DNA of 18,357 bases from JBPRGG01 sp051418075 (lineage in GTDB: Bacteria; Bacteroidota; Bacteroidia; Cytophagales; Cyclobacteriaceae): NCBI GenBank assembly GCA_051418075.1, contig JBPRGG010000002.1:1-18357 (forward strand), written 5' to 3'. Below the pieces are notes generated by a model, which was given only the letters and a program-made list of their open reading frames with translations, was not told where the DNA came from and made no database searches. The position numbers and the translations under genes are program-made. Positions within the stretch are counted from its first letter, which is position 1. Each line of letters starts with the position of its first letter. Below, one piece after another: positions 7,132-14,872 of this stretch.

Positions 7132-7821
7132 ATGATAGAACTAAAAAACGTTGATAAGTACTACGATTCCAAATATCAAAGGACCTTTGTGTTAAAAGGT
7201 ATTGATGTGGAAGTGGAACAAGGTGAGTTCCTGACCATTATGGGTCCCAGTGGAGCTGGAAAATCCACTTTGCTAAACATCATTGGTTTGCTGGATGAGC
7301 CATCTGCAGGCAAGTACATGTTTATGGGAGAACCGGTGCATAATTTGAAGGAAAGAAAAAAATCAGAACTTCACAAGTTCCATATTGGCTTTGTCTTCCA
7401 GGCCTATCACTTAATTGACGAACTGACTGTATATGAAAACATTGAAACTCCATTGCTGTACCGCGGGGTAAAGTCTTCTGAAAGAAAAAGCATGGTAGCC
7501 GAAATGTTGGACCGTTTTCAAATGGTGGCTAAAAAAGACCTTTTCCCCGAACAATTATCCGGAGGCCAACAGCAACTGGTTGGTGTGGCCAGGGCGATCA
7601 TTGGCAAACCCAAATTATTATTGGCTGACGAACCTACCGGAAACCTGCATTCTGAACAGGGTGAAGAAATTATGGAACTTTTCCAGAAATTAAATAAAGA
7701 AGGCATGACTATTATTCAGGTAACCCATTCAGAAAAAGGAGCATCCTATAGCAATCGAATATTAAGGCTGGTAGACGGAATGGTGGTAAGTGATGAACGA
7801 AAAGAAAAAGTAACTGTCTGA
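7132..7821 (+). CDS. ABC transporter ATP-binding protein (LolD/MacB type)
   Basis: A 229-residue nucleotide-binding subunit with every expected motif: Walker A GPSGAGKST (38-46), Q-loop Q90 in VFQAYHL, signature LSGGQ (142-146), Walker B LLLADE (162-167) with catalytic E167, and switch H199. The sequence style (RTFVLKGIDVEVEQGEF, YHLIDELTVYENIETPLL) is that of the LolD/MacB/FtsE group. These subunits drive FtsX-fold permeases in lipoprotein release, peptide or drug export and envelope maintenance without a classical transport channel. No permease gene is in the window, so the partner must be encoded elsewhere or upstream in the genome. A TolC-type gene follows after 14 bases, which points to export across both membranes. 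Regulation is probably by the sigma-54-like promoter and paired palindromes just upstream. Confidence 0.92.
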   Translation: MIELKNVDKYYDSKYQRTFVLKGIDVEVEQGEFLTIMGPSGAGKSTLLNIIGLLDEPSAGKYMFMGEPVHNLKERKKSELHKFHIGFVFQAYHLIDELTVYENIETPLLYRGVKSSERKSMVAEMLDRFQMVAKKDLFPEQLSGGQQQLVGVARAIIGKPKLLLADEPTGNLHSEQGEEIMELFQKLNKEGMTIIQVTHSEKGASYSNRILRLVDGMVVSDERKEKVTV

Positions 7822-7835
7822 AATTAATTGAAACC

Positions 7836-9212
7836 ATGAAAAAAATTGCTGTAATATTATTTTTGTATTTCATTTCAAGCTGGAAAATCATGGTCCAGGG
7901 CCAGGAGCAGGTAGATCTTACCCTGCAGGAGGCCCTTACTATTGCCTTAAAAAATAATGTAGACCTGAACCAGCAGGAAAATTTAATGCAATCCTACGAA
8001 GCCGATAAACGCTTGGCCACCTATCAATTTACCCCCAGCCTGTCCGCCAATTTGCGGGGATCTATCTATGATGGTAGGTTCTTTGATCAGACTAAAGGTG
8101 AAATAGTTGATACAAAAGTTGATAACGTTGGTGGTAATATTACAGCAAGTATCAGCCTTTTTGATGGTTTTCGCCGCATCCATAACCTTAAAGCGGCCAA
8201 CATGGCCATGGAATCCTGGAAAAAAAACCTTATCAGGACGGAACAAACGGTAATTATGAATGTGGCAGAACAGTATCTTAATACTTTACTCAGTAAAGAA
8301 TTATTAAGAATTGCCCAGGAGCACTTACTGTATCAGCGGGCTTTACTGAATCAGATAAAGAATTTCTATGAAGCCGGCACCCGTACCATCGTAGATCAGT
8401 ACAACCAGGAATCACAGGTGCAAAATCAGGAAGTAGAGGTTATCCGTACTGAAAACAACTATCAGAATGCCCTGGCCACTCTGGGCAGTCTGCTAATGTT
8501 GGATCCCGCCACTGAGATCAATCTGTCTGACCCGGATAAAGAAGTGGAAAACCTTTTACTGGATCAGGTAGAACTGGCAGATCTGTTTGAAGAAGCACAG
8601 CAACATCGCCCTGACCTGAAGCAAATAGATTTGCAAATCAAATCCAACAAGCAAAGAATGGCAGCGGCCAGCTCAAACTACATACCTTCATTATCCGCCT
8701 TTGCCCAATATTCCACCTCATATACATCCTCCATATCTGAATATGAAGACATATCATCTGGAGAAGTGATTGAAGCTGATTTTAATTACCAGTTTTTCAC
8801 CCTTAACCCATCCAATGTGGTGGGTTTGAATCTGAGTATTCCCATCTGGGATCAGTATTTAACCAGGAACCAACAGGTAACAGCTAAAGTCCGGTATGAG
8901 AATACCGTATTGGATCAGAAAAACCTGGAAAGAACAATTTATAATGAAGTGCAAATGGCCTATAATAATTATCAAATGGCGGTGAAGAACTATTATGCTT
9001 CTGAAGCCCAGTTCAAGGCCGCTGAAAAAGCCCTGGAGTTGCAAAAAGAAAGTTATGATTTGGGGCTGGGCAATCTGGTGGAGCTTACCCAATCTAACAA
9101 TAATTATATTTTAGCCGCTGCGAACCGAGCTCAAGCCAACTATACACTTATGTTTCAGGATATGTTCCTGGATTTTGCCACCGGCACCTTATCAAAGATT
9201 TCTGTGGAATAA
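7836..9212 (+). CDS. TolC-family outer membrane efflux protein
   Basis: A 458-residue outer membrane channel subunit. An N-terminal signal peptide (hydrophobic residues about 5-17, likely cleavage near VQG|QEQ) is followed by two OEP repeats. The first starts with VDLTLQEALTIALKNNVDL (about 26-44), the standard TolC opening. The second repeat is centred on about 245-445 and includes AEQHRPDLKQ-like, NLSIPIWDQYLTRNQ and ELTQSNNNYILAAANRAQANY segments. Glutamine- and alanine-rich stretches fit the long periplasmic alpha-barrel helices. The start ATG is 14 bases after the ABC ATPase stop, so the two are almost certainly one operon. TolC trimers normally need a periplasmic adaptor (HlyD/MacA), and none is encoded in the window. 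Downstream, a six-codon ATG-to-stop reading at 9231-9251 is too short to interpret. Confidence 0.93.
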   Translation: MKKIAVILFLYFISSWKIMVQGQEQVDLTLQEALTIALKNNVDLNQQENLMQSYEADKRLATYQFTPSLSANLRGSIYDGRFFDQTKGEIVDTKVDNVGGNITASISLFDGFRRIHNLKAANMAMESWKKNLIRTEQTVIMNVAEQYLNTLLSKELLRIAQEHLLYQRALLNQIKNFYEAGTRTIVDQYNQESQVQNQEVEVIRTENNYQNALATLGSLLMLDPATEINLSDPDKEVENLLLDQVELADLFEEAQQHRPDLKQIDLQIKSNKQRMAAASSNYIPSLSAFAQYSTSYTSSISEYEDISSGEVIEADFNYQFFTLNPSNVVGLNLSIPIWDQYLTRNQQVTAKVRYENTVLDQKNLERTIYNEVQMAYNNYQMAVKNYYASEAQFKAAEKALELQKESYDLGLGNLVELTQSNNNYILAAANRAQANYTLMFQDMFLDFATGTLSKISVE

Positions 9213-9277
9213 AGCATAGAATAGGAAAAATGATTGAAGTAAATAAGTAAATGCTCCCCCCATCAGGAAAGCCTTTA

Positions 9278-10402
9278 TTATTTCATAGAATCAAGCCAAT
9301 GATTGGCTTCATCTGTCACAATATCATACTGAGATAATTTCAGGCAATTTTTTAGCGCCTGTTTAGCGGCCATATCATCATTATTTTGTAATGCAAGCCG
9401 GCCTAATCCCAACCAAGCCATACTCTGATAGTGATCAGTATCTAAATTGACCCGCTCAGCTAACTTTAGAGCTGTTTCATAGTTTTCCCGGGCCCGATCT
9501 GTCTGATTGAACTGCTTTTCTCTGATCATTCCCATAAAAACATGACCTGGTAGCTGATAAAAGGATTGTGAACGCTTTAATAAACTTTGCGAAAGTTCAA
9601 CAGCCTCAATATACTGTTCCCGGGCCAACAAATTTTCTACATAGTAGGTTTGGAACAGGGTATTTCCGGGGAAATCTCTGTAAAGATCCCGGGCGTAATA
9701 AAAAGCCTGGTCAGGCTGCACCTCATATCGCAAATAAATATGAAATAAATAATACAAAGCCTCCACCCTGGTAAAGACAGCCTTTTGGTAAGCAACTTGT
9801 AACTGCTTTATACCTAATGGTTTATCACCCCTTTGAAAAAACCAGGTAAGTGGTTTATAAGCCGGATGATTTTCCGGATATTTCTCCCGGTAGTAATTAT
9901 ATAAACCAGTGGTGAAATAAAATTCTTCATAATGCTGCTTGAGTTCGAATCCCTTCTTCAATGCATTATAGGCACTTTTGGCATATCCCATTCCTTTAAG
10001 AATATTTCCCTGTTCAATATACAGGTTGGTCAGATACCCATTGGCAGCCATTGCAAAAAAAATCCCTTCAACATCATTTTCATTCTGCTCCAGCAATACC
10101 TCCGCTTTTTCCATAGTGGCAAGCAAATAAGATTCATAGGCCTGATATTGCCCAGGAACTTCCCTCACCGGGTAATATTTCCAGTAAAGATAAATGGCAT
10201 TGAGCAAATCCAGGCCGGGGTGAGAACCTAAAGTAGCTTCAAGGTGCCTGATATTTTTTTCCGCCGGCTCGAATTCAAAATTGTATATCTGATATAAAGT
10301 TTTATTTACAAAAACAACCAGTTCCTTTTGTTCCAGTAAAGTTTCCTGGGCTTGACACAATCCCAGGGAAAAAGAAAAAAATAATACCAGGTAATACCTC
10401 AT
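9278..10402 (-). CDS. Secreted TPR-like repeat protein of unknown function
   Basis: From the ATG at 10402 (374 residues; the open frame reaches a TTG at 10405). A clear Sec signal peptide, MRYYLVLFFSFSLGLCQAQ, predicts a periplasmic location. The C before AQ is not in a proper lipobox. The mature part is all-helical with tetratricopeptide-like units. Examples are ALYYLFHIYLRYEVQPDQAFYYARDLY and, near the C-terminus, ARENYETALKLAERVN and AWLGLGRLALQNNDDMAAKQALKNCLKL. An aromatic segment, EEFYFTTGLYNYYREKYPENHPAYKP, faintly recalls the TTC39/IML2 group, but I cannot assign it. TPR proteins usually act as scaffolds; no enzyme motif is visible. The gene stands alone between convergent TolC and the AraC-type regulator, which is on the same strand 135 bases upstream with a hairpin between them. 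Confidence 0.75.
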   Translation of the reverse strand: MRYYLVLFFSFSLGLCQAQETLLEQKELVVFVNKTLYQIYNFEFEPAEKNIRHLEATLGSHPGLDLLNAIYLYWKYYPVREVPGQYQAYESYLLATMEKAEVLLEQNENDVEGIFFAMAANGYLTNLYIEQGNILKGMGYAKSAYNALKKGFELKQHYEEFYFTTGLYNYYREKYPENHPAYKPLTWFFQRGDKPLGIKQLQVAYQKAVFTRVEALYYLFHIYLRYEVQPDQAFYYARDLYRDFPGNTLFQTYYVENLLAREQYIEAVELSQSLLKRSQSFYQLPGHVFMGMIREKQFNQTDRARENYETALKLAERVNLDTDHYQSMAWLGLGRLALQNNDDMAAKQALKNCLKLSQYDIVTDEANHWLDSMK

Positions 10403-10500
10403 CAATAGCTGCTTTCTGCAATATTAACTATTTCCTCTAAACTTTATTATGAAGTGAATTATAAGCAAGATAAAATGATTGGATAACCTATCTAAAGCAG

Positions 10501-10531
10501 CTCCCTGAAAAGCAATTAGCCTTTCAGGGAG
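10501..10531 (-). terminator. Strong hairpin after the AraC-type gene
   Basis: A perfect 10-bp stem, CTCCCTGAAA paired with TTTCAGGGAG, encloses an 11-base loop and begins 6 bases after the regulator's stop codon. A clean U-tract does not follow on the minus strand, so it may be a processing or stability hairpin, or a factor-assisted terminator. Confidence 0.5.
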
Positions 10532-10537
10532 GAAAAG

Positions 10538-11482
10538 TTACAGTGGTTTTACCGGCACGCAAATATCAACGGTCATGCGGCCATCTTTAGGCTCTTCTGT
10601 GTACATTTCAAAACAAGCGCCATCATCTGGCTGATAACCACTTTGGGGAAACCAACTGCCATACAACCAAGACCAGGCTTCATGGTATTCCTGAGCATTC
10701 AGTACGAACCTGGCTATTACATATTCGTCTGCGGCAATACGCATCTTACCCACCTCTCCTGCTACTTTGGTATCAGGTGGAACCGTGATACTTACGCTCA
10801 TTCTCAGTTTATCCTCTTCGGTTACATTAGGATCATCATGATAAACTACGATTGATTTCAGGTCCGGCTGTTCCAATAATTTCCGGGGACCAGCCCAGGT
10901 AAATAATTTTTGAAAAAGCCTTTCAAATAAGCCTTCATCACCCTGGTAAGGACCGGTGTGCCTGACATAAGCCAGGGTCATTTCAGGAAGATCTTTTACT
11001 TCTACGCTTTTGTTAAGTTCCATATTTGTTCTCCATTTTAATGTGTTTGAATGGGAACAAAAGTAGGTGTCAACCTCATATTTCACTTGATTGAAATTGC
11101 GCTTCATTTGACTCTGATTGCTATCATGATTTCCTTTCTTACGGAAAGCCGTGGGAGAGCAGGAAAAAAAGTGCTTAAAATTGCGAGAGAAGATAGTTAG
11201 GTCAGAGAATCCACAACTATAACCAATATCAGATATGGATAATTTTGAATTCGTATTTAATTTTGAAGCAGCTTTTTCACAACGTATCCTGTTTAAAAAT
11301 TGGAATGGGGTTTCTCCTACCATTGCCAGAAAGATCCGGTGAAAATGAAACTTGGAAAAATGAGCCACCTCAGCCAGTTCATCCAGCCGAAAATTCTGCT
11401 CCAGGTTCATTTCAATATGATCAATTACTCTATTAATACGTGAGGTATATTCTTTCAGTTGATCCGAATTGTTTTTATTCAT
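10538..11482 (-). CDS. AraC-family regulator with GyrI-like effector domain
   Basis: A 314-residue transcription factor in the Rob/SoxS-plus-GyrI architecture. Residues about 12-115 form the double helix-turn-helix AraC domain: LDELAEVAHFSKFHFHRIF is the first motif and ISDIGYSCGFSDLTIFSRNFKHFFSCSP the second, ending in the usual PTAFRK. After a linker (about 116-153), residues 155-314 form a GyrI/SbmC-like ligand-binding domain, recognisable from LPEMTLAYVRHTGPYQG, SIVVYHDDP, YVIARFVLNAQEYHEAW and the terminal MTVDICVPVKPL. Such proteins bind amphipathic or cationic small molecules and regulate resistance or efflux genes. The target here is unknown; the nearby efflux operon at 7132-9212 is only a positional guess. 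It has its own upstream spacer of about 230 bases, in which no promoter motif could be named. Confidence 0.92.
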   Translation of the reverse strand: MNKNNSDQLKEYTSRINRVIDHIEMNLEQNFRLDELAEVAHFSKFHFHRIFLAMVGETPFQFLNRIRCEKAASKLNTNSKLSISDIGYSCGFSDLTIFSRNFKHFFSCSPTAFRKKGNHDSNQSQMKRNFNQVKYEVDTYFCSHSNTLKWRTNMELNKSVEVKDLPEMTLAYVRHTGPYQGDEGLFERLFQKLFTWAGPRKLLEQPDLKSIVVYHDDPNVTEEDKLRMSVSITVPPDTKVAGEVGKMRIAADEYVIARFVLNAQEYHEAWSWLYGSWFPQSGYQPDDGACFEMYTEEPKDGRMTVDICVPVKPL

Positions 11483-11641
11483 GATTTAAAAGCGTGAATA
11501 TTCATACTTGAATATAATACCAAAGTGAAAACATCACAACTGAATTAAAAATTAATTAGCTAAAGAATAGTAGTCAAATGAGTCAGCCATTTATTGAGTT
11601 TATGCTAACACAAAGAACAACAAAAAATGTAACAAAAAGAT

Positions 11642-11672
11642 GTTGATGGCAAGTATTGATATCGCCACCAAC
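11642..11672 (-). terminator. Hairpin terminator of the ECF sigma gene
   Basis: GTTGGTGGC pairs with GCCATCAAC (one G-T wobble) around a 13-base loop, and on the minus strand ATCTTTTTG follows directly. It starts 39 bases after the sigma-factor stop. The plus-strand reading is also followed by CTTTTATTTT, so it could act in both directions, although no plus-strand gene reaches it. Confidence 0.6.
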
Positions 11673-11710
11673 TTTTATTTTAAAAGCATTAAATCTGGTA
11701 AAACCCCATA

Positions 11711-12217
11711 TTAAGGCTGATAATCCTTAAGCTTTGATTTCAGTTCTTTGCGGGCAATATGTATCCGGTTCTTAACAGTCCCGATGGGTATCTGTAACTT
11801 ATCAGAAATCTCATGATATTTATGCCCTCTGAAATACATCATAAAGGGTGTTTTATAGATATCATCCAGGTTCTTAATGGCTAAACCAATGTCCCGGAGG
11901 GTCAGACTTGAGTAGGCATAGTTATGAGTAATATTTTCACTGGAATTGATATAGTGCAAGTTATCAGAGGAATCCAGGAAAGTGCTTCGCCGGACCATCT
12001 TCTGATAATTGGAGATAAAGGTATTTTTCATAATGGTGTATAACCATGCCTTCAAATTAGTGCCAAACTGAAATTTATCCCGATTAGATAAAGCCTTTAG
12101 AATGGTTTCCTGGATCAGATCATTGGCGTCTTCCACATCCCTGGTAAACTTCATGGCATGTTGACGTAAATATTGGGAATTTTTGTTCACGGTAAATGAA
12201 AATTCTTGCTGTGTCAT
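11711..12217 (-). CDS. ECF-type RNA polymerase sigma factor
   Basis: A 168-residue group IV sigma-70 protein that would direct RNA polymerase to a stress- or signal-specific promoter set. Region 2 occupies about 10-75, with VEDANDLIQETILKAL (region 2.2) and NLKAWLYTIMKNTFISNYQK (2.3-2.4). After a short linker, region 4 (about 108-162) contains LDDIYKTPFMMYFRGHKYHEISDKLQIPIGTVKNRIHIARKELK, the -35-binding helix-turn-helix. Length is normal. No anti-sigma gene follows it: the next feature downstream is a terminator, then the unrelated AraC gene. The factor therefore either lacks an adjacent partner or is controlled by transcription. About 750 bases of mostly non-coding DNA lie upstream. Regulon unknown. 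Confidence 0.92.
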   Translation of the reverse strand: MTQQEFSFTVNKNSQYLRQHAMKFTRDVEDANDLIQETILKALSNRDKFQFGTNLKAWLYTIMKNTFISNYQKMVRRSTFLDSSDNLHYINSSENITHNYAYSSLTLRDIGLAIKNLDDIYKTPFMMYFRGHKYHEISDKLQIPIGTVKNRIHIARKELKSKLKDYQP

Positions 12218-12432
12218 GATGATGAATGGTTTAGTTAGCTAAAAAAATGTTTTCTTAATTACCTGCAGATAGTCCTGCTAAAAAGAATCAAGACTACAGT
12301 AGCTTGTTCTAAATTCGTGCCAATTGCTTATTTTACCCGTTTTAGATGGTATTGTGGAACTTCTTCCTCATCTATTGGGTATTTTTTCTATAAGTGGGTA
12401 AAATCTGTGGGGAATAGGCATATAGTTGAAGT

Positions 12433-12672
12433 TTAATTGCCTCTCCCTTTAAATAAAAACTCTAACCTCCAGCGGGTAATGAGGTAGTTTCGGGAAAAAG
12501 CACAAGGTTGACTGAAATCCCGGAAATCAAATAACACAATGGTATTGTAGCATCTCCTACTTCCATCAATGATTTCGGAATATATAAAAATATCCTCTTC
12601 GGTATATATAAGCGTGTTCCTTTTCATGAGTCTACATATATTTAAATCGTTTTTTTTTGAAAACTGTTTCAT
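12433..12672 (-). CDS. Small hypothetical protein (doubtful)
   Basis: A possible 79-residue protein beginning MKQFSKKNDLNICRLMKR, with a second possible start at M16. It is rich in charged and aromatic residues (YTEEDIFIYSEIIDG, TIVLFDFRDFS) and lacks a signal peptide or membrane segment. I recognise no family. In favour: it sits alone in a long spacer, starts with ATG and has an amphipathic composition not typical of random frames. Against: no promoter or ribosome-binding signal, an unusual run of R and C residues, and no coding neighbour on the same strand close enough for an operon. Confidence 0.25.
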   Translation of the reverse strand: MKQFSKKNDLNICRLMKRNTLIYTEEDIFIYSEIIDGSRRCYNTIVLFDFRDFSQPCAFSRNYLITRWRLEFLFKGRGN

Positions 12673-12949
12673 TTATACGCTTAAATTTAAATTAATAATC
12701 CCTACCTAAATCAGCGTTTATAATTCAATTAAGTGAGAATCAGAATAATATAACTGAAAAATATTAAGAATAAATCTTGACAATTTTTGTAAATCATACA
12801 GGTGCAACAGGAAAATCCGGAACACACACAGGAATTGAATATATGTAATAAGGTTCTATGATATGCCTTGTGGGGAAGATTTACAGGAAAATATAAGCCT
12901 TAAAAACAAGTATGAAAGGCTGCAAATTTAAAATTAAACTTTTCCGGTT

Positions 12950-12957
12950 TAACTTTG
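12950..12957 (+). promoter_or_regulatory. Bacteroidota -7 box of the YkgJ-type gene
   Basis: TAACTTTG matches TAnnTTTG exactly. Transcription would start near 12964, 12 bases before the ATG at 12976, which supports that ATG over the TTG at 12955 that lies inside the box. No clear -33 TTG is present. Confidence 0.45.
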
Positions 12958-12975
12958 GGATTTAAATTGGAAGAT

Positions 12976-13470
12976 ATGGATAAAGTATATCAGGAAGTGA
13001 TCCAGGCAGCTGGCCATAATCACCAGAAAAATAAGACATATTTCAAAAAACTGAAGAAACAAAAAAGACTTAACCTGGATCTTCCCATTCACGAAATTCA
13101 TGATCAGGTATTTCAGCAAATCAGTTGTCTTGAGTGCGGCAACTGTTGCCGGACTACAGGACCTTTGTTCACGGAAAAGGATATTGAACGGATTGCTGGC
13201 CATCTTCGCTTGAAACCGGCTAAATTTGCAGAACAATATTTAAGAATTGATGAGGATGGAGATTATGTTTTTAAGGCCATGCCTTGCCCCTTTCTGGGGG
13301 TTGATAATTATTGCAGCATTTATCAGGCAAGGCCCAAAGCTTGTCGTGAATACCCTCATACCAACCGGAAAAATATGCGTCAGATCCTAAATCTAAGTTT
13401 GAAAAACACCCTTATCTGCCCTGCAGTTTATCATATTTTTGAAAAGCTGAAGGAGAAACTGCCAACCTGA
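12976..13470 (+). CDS. YkgJ-family cysteine-cluster (zinc/iron-chelating) protein
   Basis: 164 residues from the ATG at 12976. The signature of the YkgJ/CxxCxxCC family (PF03692) is clear: CLECGNCC (C51, C54, C57, C58), then PCPFLGVDNYCSIYQARPKACREYP (C104, C113, C123), and a last C148 in LICPAVYHIF. Eight ordered cysteines are consistent with binding a zinc ion or an iron-sulfur cluster; which metal is used is not known for most members. The first 45 residues are a lysine-rich, helical extension. It is followed on the same strand, after 68 bases, by the DUF1338 gene, which is itself a predicted iron enzyme. Co-expression is possible but no functional link is established. Confidence 0.88.
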   Translation: MDKVYQEVIQAAGHNHQKNKTYFKKLKKQKRLNLDLPIHEIHDQVFQQISCLECGNCCRTTGPLFTEKDIERIAGHLRLKPAKFAEQYLRIDEDGDYVFKAMPCPFLGVDNYCSIYQARPKACREYPHTNRKNMRQILNLSLKNTLICPAVYHIFEKLKEKLPT

Positions 13471-13538
13471 AAATTTTTTATTGACAACTACTAACTTTAT
13501 AGGCAGCCAATAAGTTTATAAGAAAAAACCGGAACATT

Positions 13539-14351
13539 ATGGAAAATCAAATTAAGCAACTTCAGCAATTGCTGAATGACATGTGGCAGGATTATGTAAA
13601 AACCAATCCTCCTGCTCAAAAAATTCACGACCTGTTACTGGATCAGGGTGAACATATTTACAATGACCATATAGCCTTTCGAACATACAATCATCCCAAA
13701 GTCAATATTGATGTGTTGGCCAAATCCTTTATTGCATCTGGATATATTGAAAAAGACCAATATCATTTTGATCAGAAAAAGCTCAATGCCAAACATTTTG
13801 AGCATCCTGATGGCGCATTTCCTAAAATATTTATCAGTGAATTGTTATTAGAAGAATTTGATCAGGAGGTAAATACTACGGTAAATCAGCTGGTGGAGCA
13901 AATACCGGCCGATTATTACGACCGATTTGACTTTGCTGATATCGGACGTCCCTGGCCCCTGGTTTTTAAAACCTATGAAAACCTGAAAGAAAATAGTGAA
14001 TATGCAGCCTGGGTGGCAGCTTTCGGATTTCGTCCCAATCATTTTACCATAAGTGTAAATCACCTGAAAAAATACGACACTTTAATCAAACTGAATAGTT
14101 TCCTGAAGGATAATGGATTTAAACTTAATGACAGCGGTGGGGAGATTAAAGGCTCACCTCAGGTTTACCTGGAACAATCCTCTACCCTGGCTTATAATGC
14201 AAAAATCAAATTTGAAGATGGAGAATATGTAATTCCAGCCTGTTATTATGAATTTGCTCATAGATACCCGCTATCTGATGGGAAATTGTTCCAGGGGTTT
14301 GTAGCCAAATCAGCTGATAAGATCTTCGAAAGTACAGATAAGGGACAATAG
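13539..14351 (+). CDS. DUF1338 protein, 2-oxoadipate dioxygenase/decarboxylase-like
   Basis: 270 residues. Matches the DUF1338 family, whose characterised member HglS converts 2-oxoadipate to D-2-hydroxyglutarate in lysine catabolism through a VOC-fold, Fe(II)-dependent reaction. Visible family segments are YNDHIAFRTYNHPKVNIDVLA (41-61), KHFEHPDGAFPKIFISEL (85-102), GFRPNHFTISVNHL (163-176) and PACYYEFAHRYP (233-244). The probable metal ligands are H44, H168 and E238, by analogy with the His-His-Glu site of the family. It is shorter than the HglS/YdcJ group (over 400 residues) and belongs to the compact version common in Bacteroidota, so substrate assignment to 2-oxoadipate is tentative. No other lysine-degradation gene is in the window. 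Its start ATG follows an adenine-rich stretch and no Shine-Dalgarno is seen. Confidence 0.85.
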   Translation: MENQIKQLQQLLNDMWQDYVKTNPPAQKIHDLLLDQGEHIYNDHIAFRTYNHPKVNIDVLAKSFIASGYIEKDQYHFDQKKLNAKHFEHPDGAFPKIFISELLLEEFDQEVNTTVNQLVEQIPADYYDRFDFADIGRPWPLVFKTYENLKENSEYAAWVAAFGFRPNHFTISVNHLKKYDTLIKLNSFLKDNGFKLNDSGGEIKGSPQVYLEQSSTLAYNAKIKFEDGEYVIPACYYEFAHRYPLSDGKLFQGFVAKSADKIFESTDKGQ

Positions 14352-14366
14352 ACAATCCTAAAACCA

Positions 14367-14388
14367 AGGTAATAACTTTACCTGTTTT
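14367..14388 (+). terminator. Weak terminator after the DUF1338 gene
   Basis: AGGTAA pairs with TTACCT around a five-base loop, followed by GTTTTC, 15 bases past the stop codon. The stem is only 6 bp. Confidence 0.4.
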
Positions 14389-14616
14389 CAACATTTTAAA
14401 TAAACTGGTAAACTTCAAAAACTGAGATAAAATATAGGTGCAGTAAGTTAATTGAACTATTCAAATATTCGATTTTAACATAAAGAGAGCTTTGGGCTTA
14501 TTCAAAAAAAACGTCCAAACACCAAATTTTTCAGCCTTAGGTAGGCTATGTCAATAAAATCGATAGAAAAATTGGTTTTTTTTTCATATATTGCTATTAA
14601 TTAAAAAAATACTATT

Positions 14617-14778
14617 ATGAAAAATCTGGATATCAACACCATTATACTTTTCCTCCTGCTATGTTTATGTATTTTCTTAGTGGTTAGTTCAAAGTTAAAA
14701 TCGGAGGGTATAAGGTTGATGCCAGTGAGTATGGAATATACAGCTGATCCAGTCTTATTTGATTTCAAAAAGATGTAA
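14617..14778 (+). CDS. Small single-span membrane protein, paralogue 1
   Basis: A 53-residue reading frame starting ATG at 14617 and ending TAA at 14776-14778. It begins MKNLDINT, followed by a strongly hydrophobic stretch of about 17 residues (IILFLLLCLCIFLVVSS, 9-25), a basic SKLKSEGIR segment and a mixed tail ending DFKKM. Topology rules predict the N-terminus outside and the basic part in the cytoplasm. The N-terminus and layout are shared with the second small gene 94 bases downstream (MKDLDANT plus hydrophobic stretch plus VKVK). That duplication on the same strand is the main reason to believe both are genes. No family recognised; small-protein stress factor, subunit of a membrane complex or toxin-like peptide are all open. 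Confidence 0.5.
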   Translation: MKNLDINTIILFLLLCLCIFLVVSSKLKSEGIRLMPVSMEYTADPVLFDFKKM

Positions 14779-14822
14779 GCATCATGCCTTGTCTTTTTAT
14801 TCCATTCTTTTAGCATAATATT

Positions 14823-14851
14823 TTGGCGCAACCTCTGGTATAATAAATTTA
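14823..14851 (+). promoter_or_regulatory. Possible promoter of the second micropeptide gene
   Basis: TTG at 14823-14825 and TAAATTTA at 14844-14851 are separated by 18 bases, close to the Bacteroidota TTG-N19-TAnnTTTG promoter with one mismatch in the -7 box. Transcription would begin near 14858, 15 bases before the ATG at 14873. A separate promoter for so short a frame supports its being expressed. TATAAT also occurs at 14839-14844. Confidence 0.4.
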
Positions 14852-14872
14852 TATTGCCAAAATAGCAAAACC

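Larger units (their letters stand above)
12218..12975. other. Long, mostly non-coding region upstream of the sigma gene
   Basis: About 750 very AT-rich bases with one doubtful ORF (12433-12672, minus). A nested pair of inverted repeats lies at 12330-12404: ATTTTACCC against GGGTAAAAT on the outside, and TAGATG against CATCTA inside. This could be a structured transcript 113-187 bases upstream of the sigma-factor start. The right-hand third (12673-12940) shows nothing beyond low-complexity AT until the promoter at 12950. Confidence 0.45.

Noticed and set aside
13481..13499. TTGACA plus TAACTTTA before the DUF1338 gene as a promoter
   Set aside because: The two boxes are only 8 bases apart, far too close for any known sigma factor.
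14206..14418. Minus-strand ORF of 70 codons with a hydrophobic start
   Set aside because: It overlaps the conserved DUF1338 C-terminus on the other strand, and its apparent signal-like start is the complement of the AT-rich spacer.
14824..14838. TGGCGCAACCTCTGG, 35 bases before the second micropeptide, as a third sigma-54 site
   Set aside because: It matches the GG and TG positions but deviates at two conserved bases (A5 and the first T of TTG). The overlapping TTG/TAAATTTA promoter reading is better.
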